Below, one piece after another: positions 5,461 through 6,255 of a stretch of 6,255 nt of DNA. Location of the stretch: NCBI GenBank assembly GCA_021804455.1, contig JAJZHT010000079.1, forward strand, positions 1 through 6,255. Direction: 5' to 3'. Source of the DNA: Pseudomonadota bacterium (GTDB lineage Bacteria; Pseudomonadota; Alphaproteobacteria; Paracaedibacterales; CAIULA01). Position 1 is the first letter of the stretch. Every line of letters starts with the position of its first letter. Both the position numbers and the translations under genes were made by a program. The notes below the pieces were generated by a model that ran no database searches, was not told where the DNA came from, and was given only the letters and a program-made list of their open reading frames with translations.

Positions 5461-6255
5461 ATGAGTAAAACTCAGCATCGTTTTGTTTGTCAAGAATGTG
5501 GAACCTGGCACAGCAAGTGGAACGGCCGATGCGAGGGGTGTGGCGTCTGGAATCGCCTGGTAGAAGAAGCTCTTCCTCAAAAGGGTAAAATCAAAAAAAT
5601 TGATCCTCAAACTTTTTTTCAAACGTTAGACACTCTTTCTCAGGATTCATCCCATTTGCAGCGATGGGTCAGTGGGATGGAGGAATTCGATCGGGTGTGC
5701 GGAGGCGGATTGGTACCGGGATCCGTTATTTTAGTAGGGGGAGACCCAGGTATCGGAAAATCAACTTTGTTGTTACAAGTAGTAGCCTCGTTATCTAAAA
5801 CAGCAAATTGTGCTTATATCTCAGGTGAAGAAGCGTTAAGTCAACTGACCCTTCGTGCCCAAAGGCTTCAGGTCAATAAAGCTACGGTTCATATGGCGGC
5901 TTCAACACAAACTCAAGAAATAACTTCTGCTTTGGAACAAATGCCTAAGATGTCGTTAGTGATTATTGATTCTATCCAAACAATGGTTGTAGAAGGGTTA
6001 GATTCTGCCGCAGGAACTGTTTCCCAAGTTCGCAGCAGTGCCCAGGAATTTATCACCCTGGCAAAGAAAAAAGGATACTGCGTTATTTTAGTGGGTCACG
6101 TTACCAAGGAAGGAACATTGGCTGGCCCGCGTGTTTTGGAACATATGGTCGATACAGTTCTCTATTTTGAAGGAGAACGTAATTATGACTATCGTTTATT
6201 ACGATCCATTAAAAATCGGTATGGGGCTACCGATGAGATAGGGGTTTTTTCTATG
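5461..6255 (+). CDS. radA: DNA repair protein RadA (Sms), N-terminal 265 codons (3' end outside window)
   Basis: RadA is a RecA-related ATPase that helps process recombination intermediates by driving branch migration with RecA. The visible part has the N-terminal zinc finger, with Cys10/Cys13 and Cys24/Cys27. It continues into a RecA-like core with Walker A GGDPGIGKST (93-102), YISGEE, Walker B LVIIDS (166-171), GHVTKEG, AGPRVLEHMVDTVLYFEGE and the RadA-specific KNRxG motif as KNRYG (251-255). The more common form is KNRFG. The C-terminal Lon-protease-like domain would lie beyond the right edge. The ATG at 5461 gives the standard N terminus just before the zinc finger. GAG about 7 bases upstream and AAGG 1 base upstream are weak ribosome-binding candidates. 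The start is only 23 bases after the T run of the upstream terminator, leaving little room for a separate promoter. Confidence 0.97.
   Translation, partial: MSKTQHRFVCQECGTWHSKWNGRCEGCGVWNRLVEEALPQKGKIKKIDPQTFFQTLDTLSQDSSHLQRWVSGMEEFDRVCGGGLVPGSVILVGGDPGIGKSTLLLQVVASLSKTANCAYISGEEALSQLTLRAQRLQVNKATVHMAASTQTQEITSALEQMPKMSLVIIDSIQTMVVEGLDSAAGTVSQVRSSAQEFITLAKKKGYCVILVGHVTKEGTLAGPRVLEHMVDTVLYFEGERNYDYRLLRSIKNRYGATDEIGVFSM

Noticed and set aside
5262..5468. 68-codon Lys/Leu-rich reading frame
   Set aside because: A shifted frame of the low-complexity repeat gene; it runs through the terminator and into radA, with no start signal.
5407..5622. Minus-strand 71-codon reading frame
   Set aside because: Antisense to the terminator and the conserved zinc-finger start of radA.

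Overview
The window looks like ordinary chromosome from an alphaproteobacterium with moderately low GC. All five large genes are housekeeping genes with alphaproteobacterial-style sequences: putA, nuoN, hemE, rph (RNase PH) and radA. The AT-leaning base composition, A/T-rich spacers and compact layout would suit a host-associated lineage such as Holosporales or Rickettsiales, but that placement is inference. I see no mobile element, CRISPR array, tRNA or rRNA.

From left to right, four genes lie on the minus strand and read toward the left edge. They are rph (4876 to 4157), hemE (4164 to 3145), nuoN (3053 to 1584) and the first 489 codons of putA (1468 to 1, cut by the window edge). rph and hemE overlap by 8 bases, and hemE appears to use a TTG start, so these two are probably translationally coupled. 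hemE and nuoN are 91 bases apart, and nuoN and putA 115 bases apart. Both gaps carry small palindromes next to weak promoter-like sequences, so nuoN and putA could be read from rph, from their own promoters, or both.

Rightward genes begin after a 252-base divergent spacer (4877-5128). The spacer holds a good sigma70-type promoter candidate facing right, a TTAA-N7-TTAA motif that matches the consensus for the alphaproteobacterial cell-cycle regulator CtrA, and several short inverted repeats. It feeds an 85-codon gene for a probable exported, low-complexity Ala/Lys/Glu polyampholyte with a 48-base tandem duplication, followed by a strong intrinsic terminator. radA starts only 23 bases after the terminator's T run and continues off the right edge (265 codons visible).

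The large genes serve separate core functions: proline oxidation feeding electrons to quinone (PutA), proton-pumping complex I (NuoN), haem synthesis (HemE), tRNA 3'-end trimming (RNase PH) and recombination branch processing (RadA). The least understood part is the small secreted-protein gene and its control region. No convincing new multi-gene system is visible.
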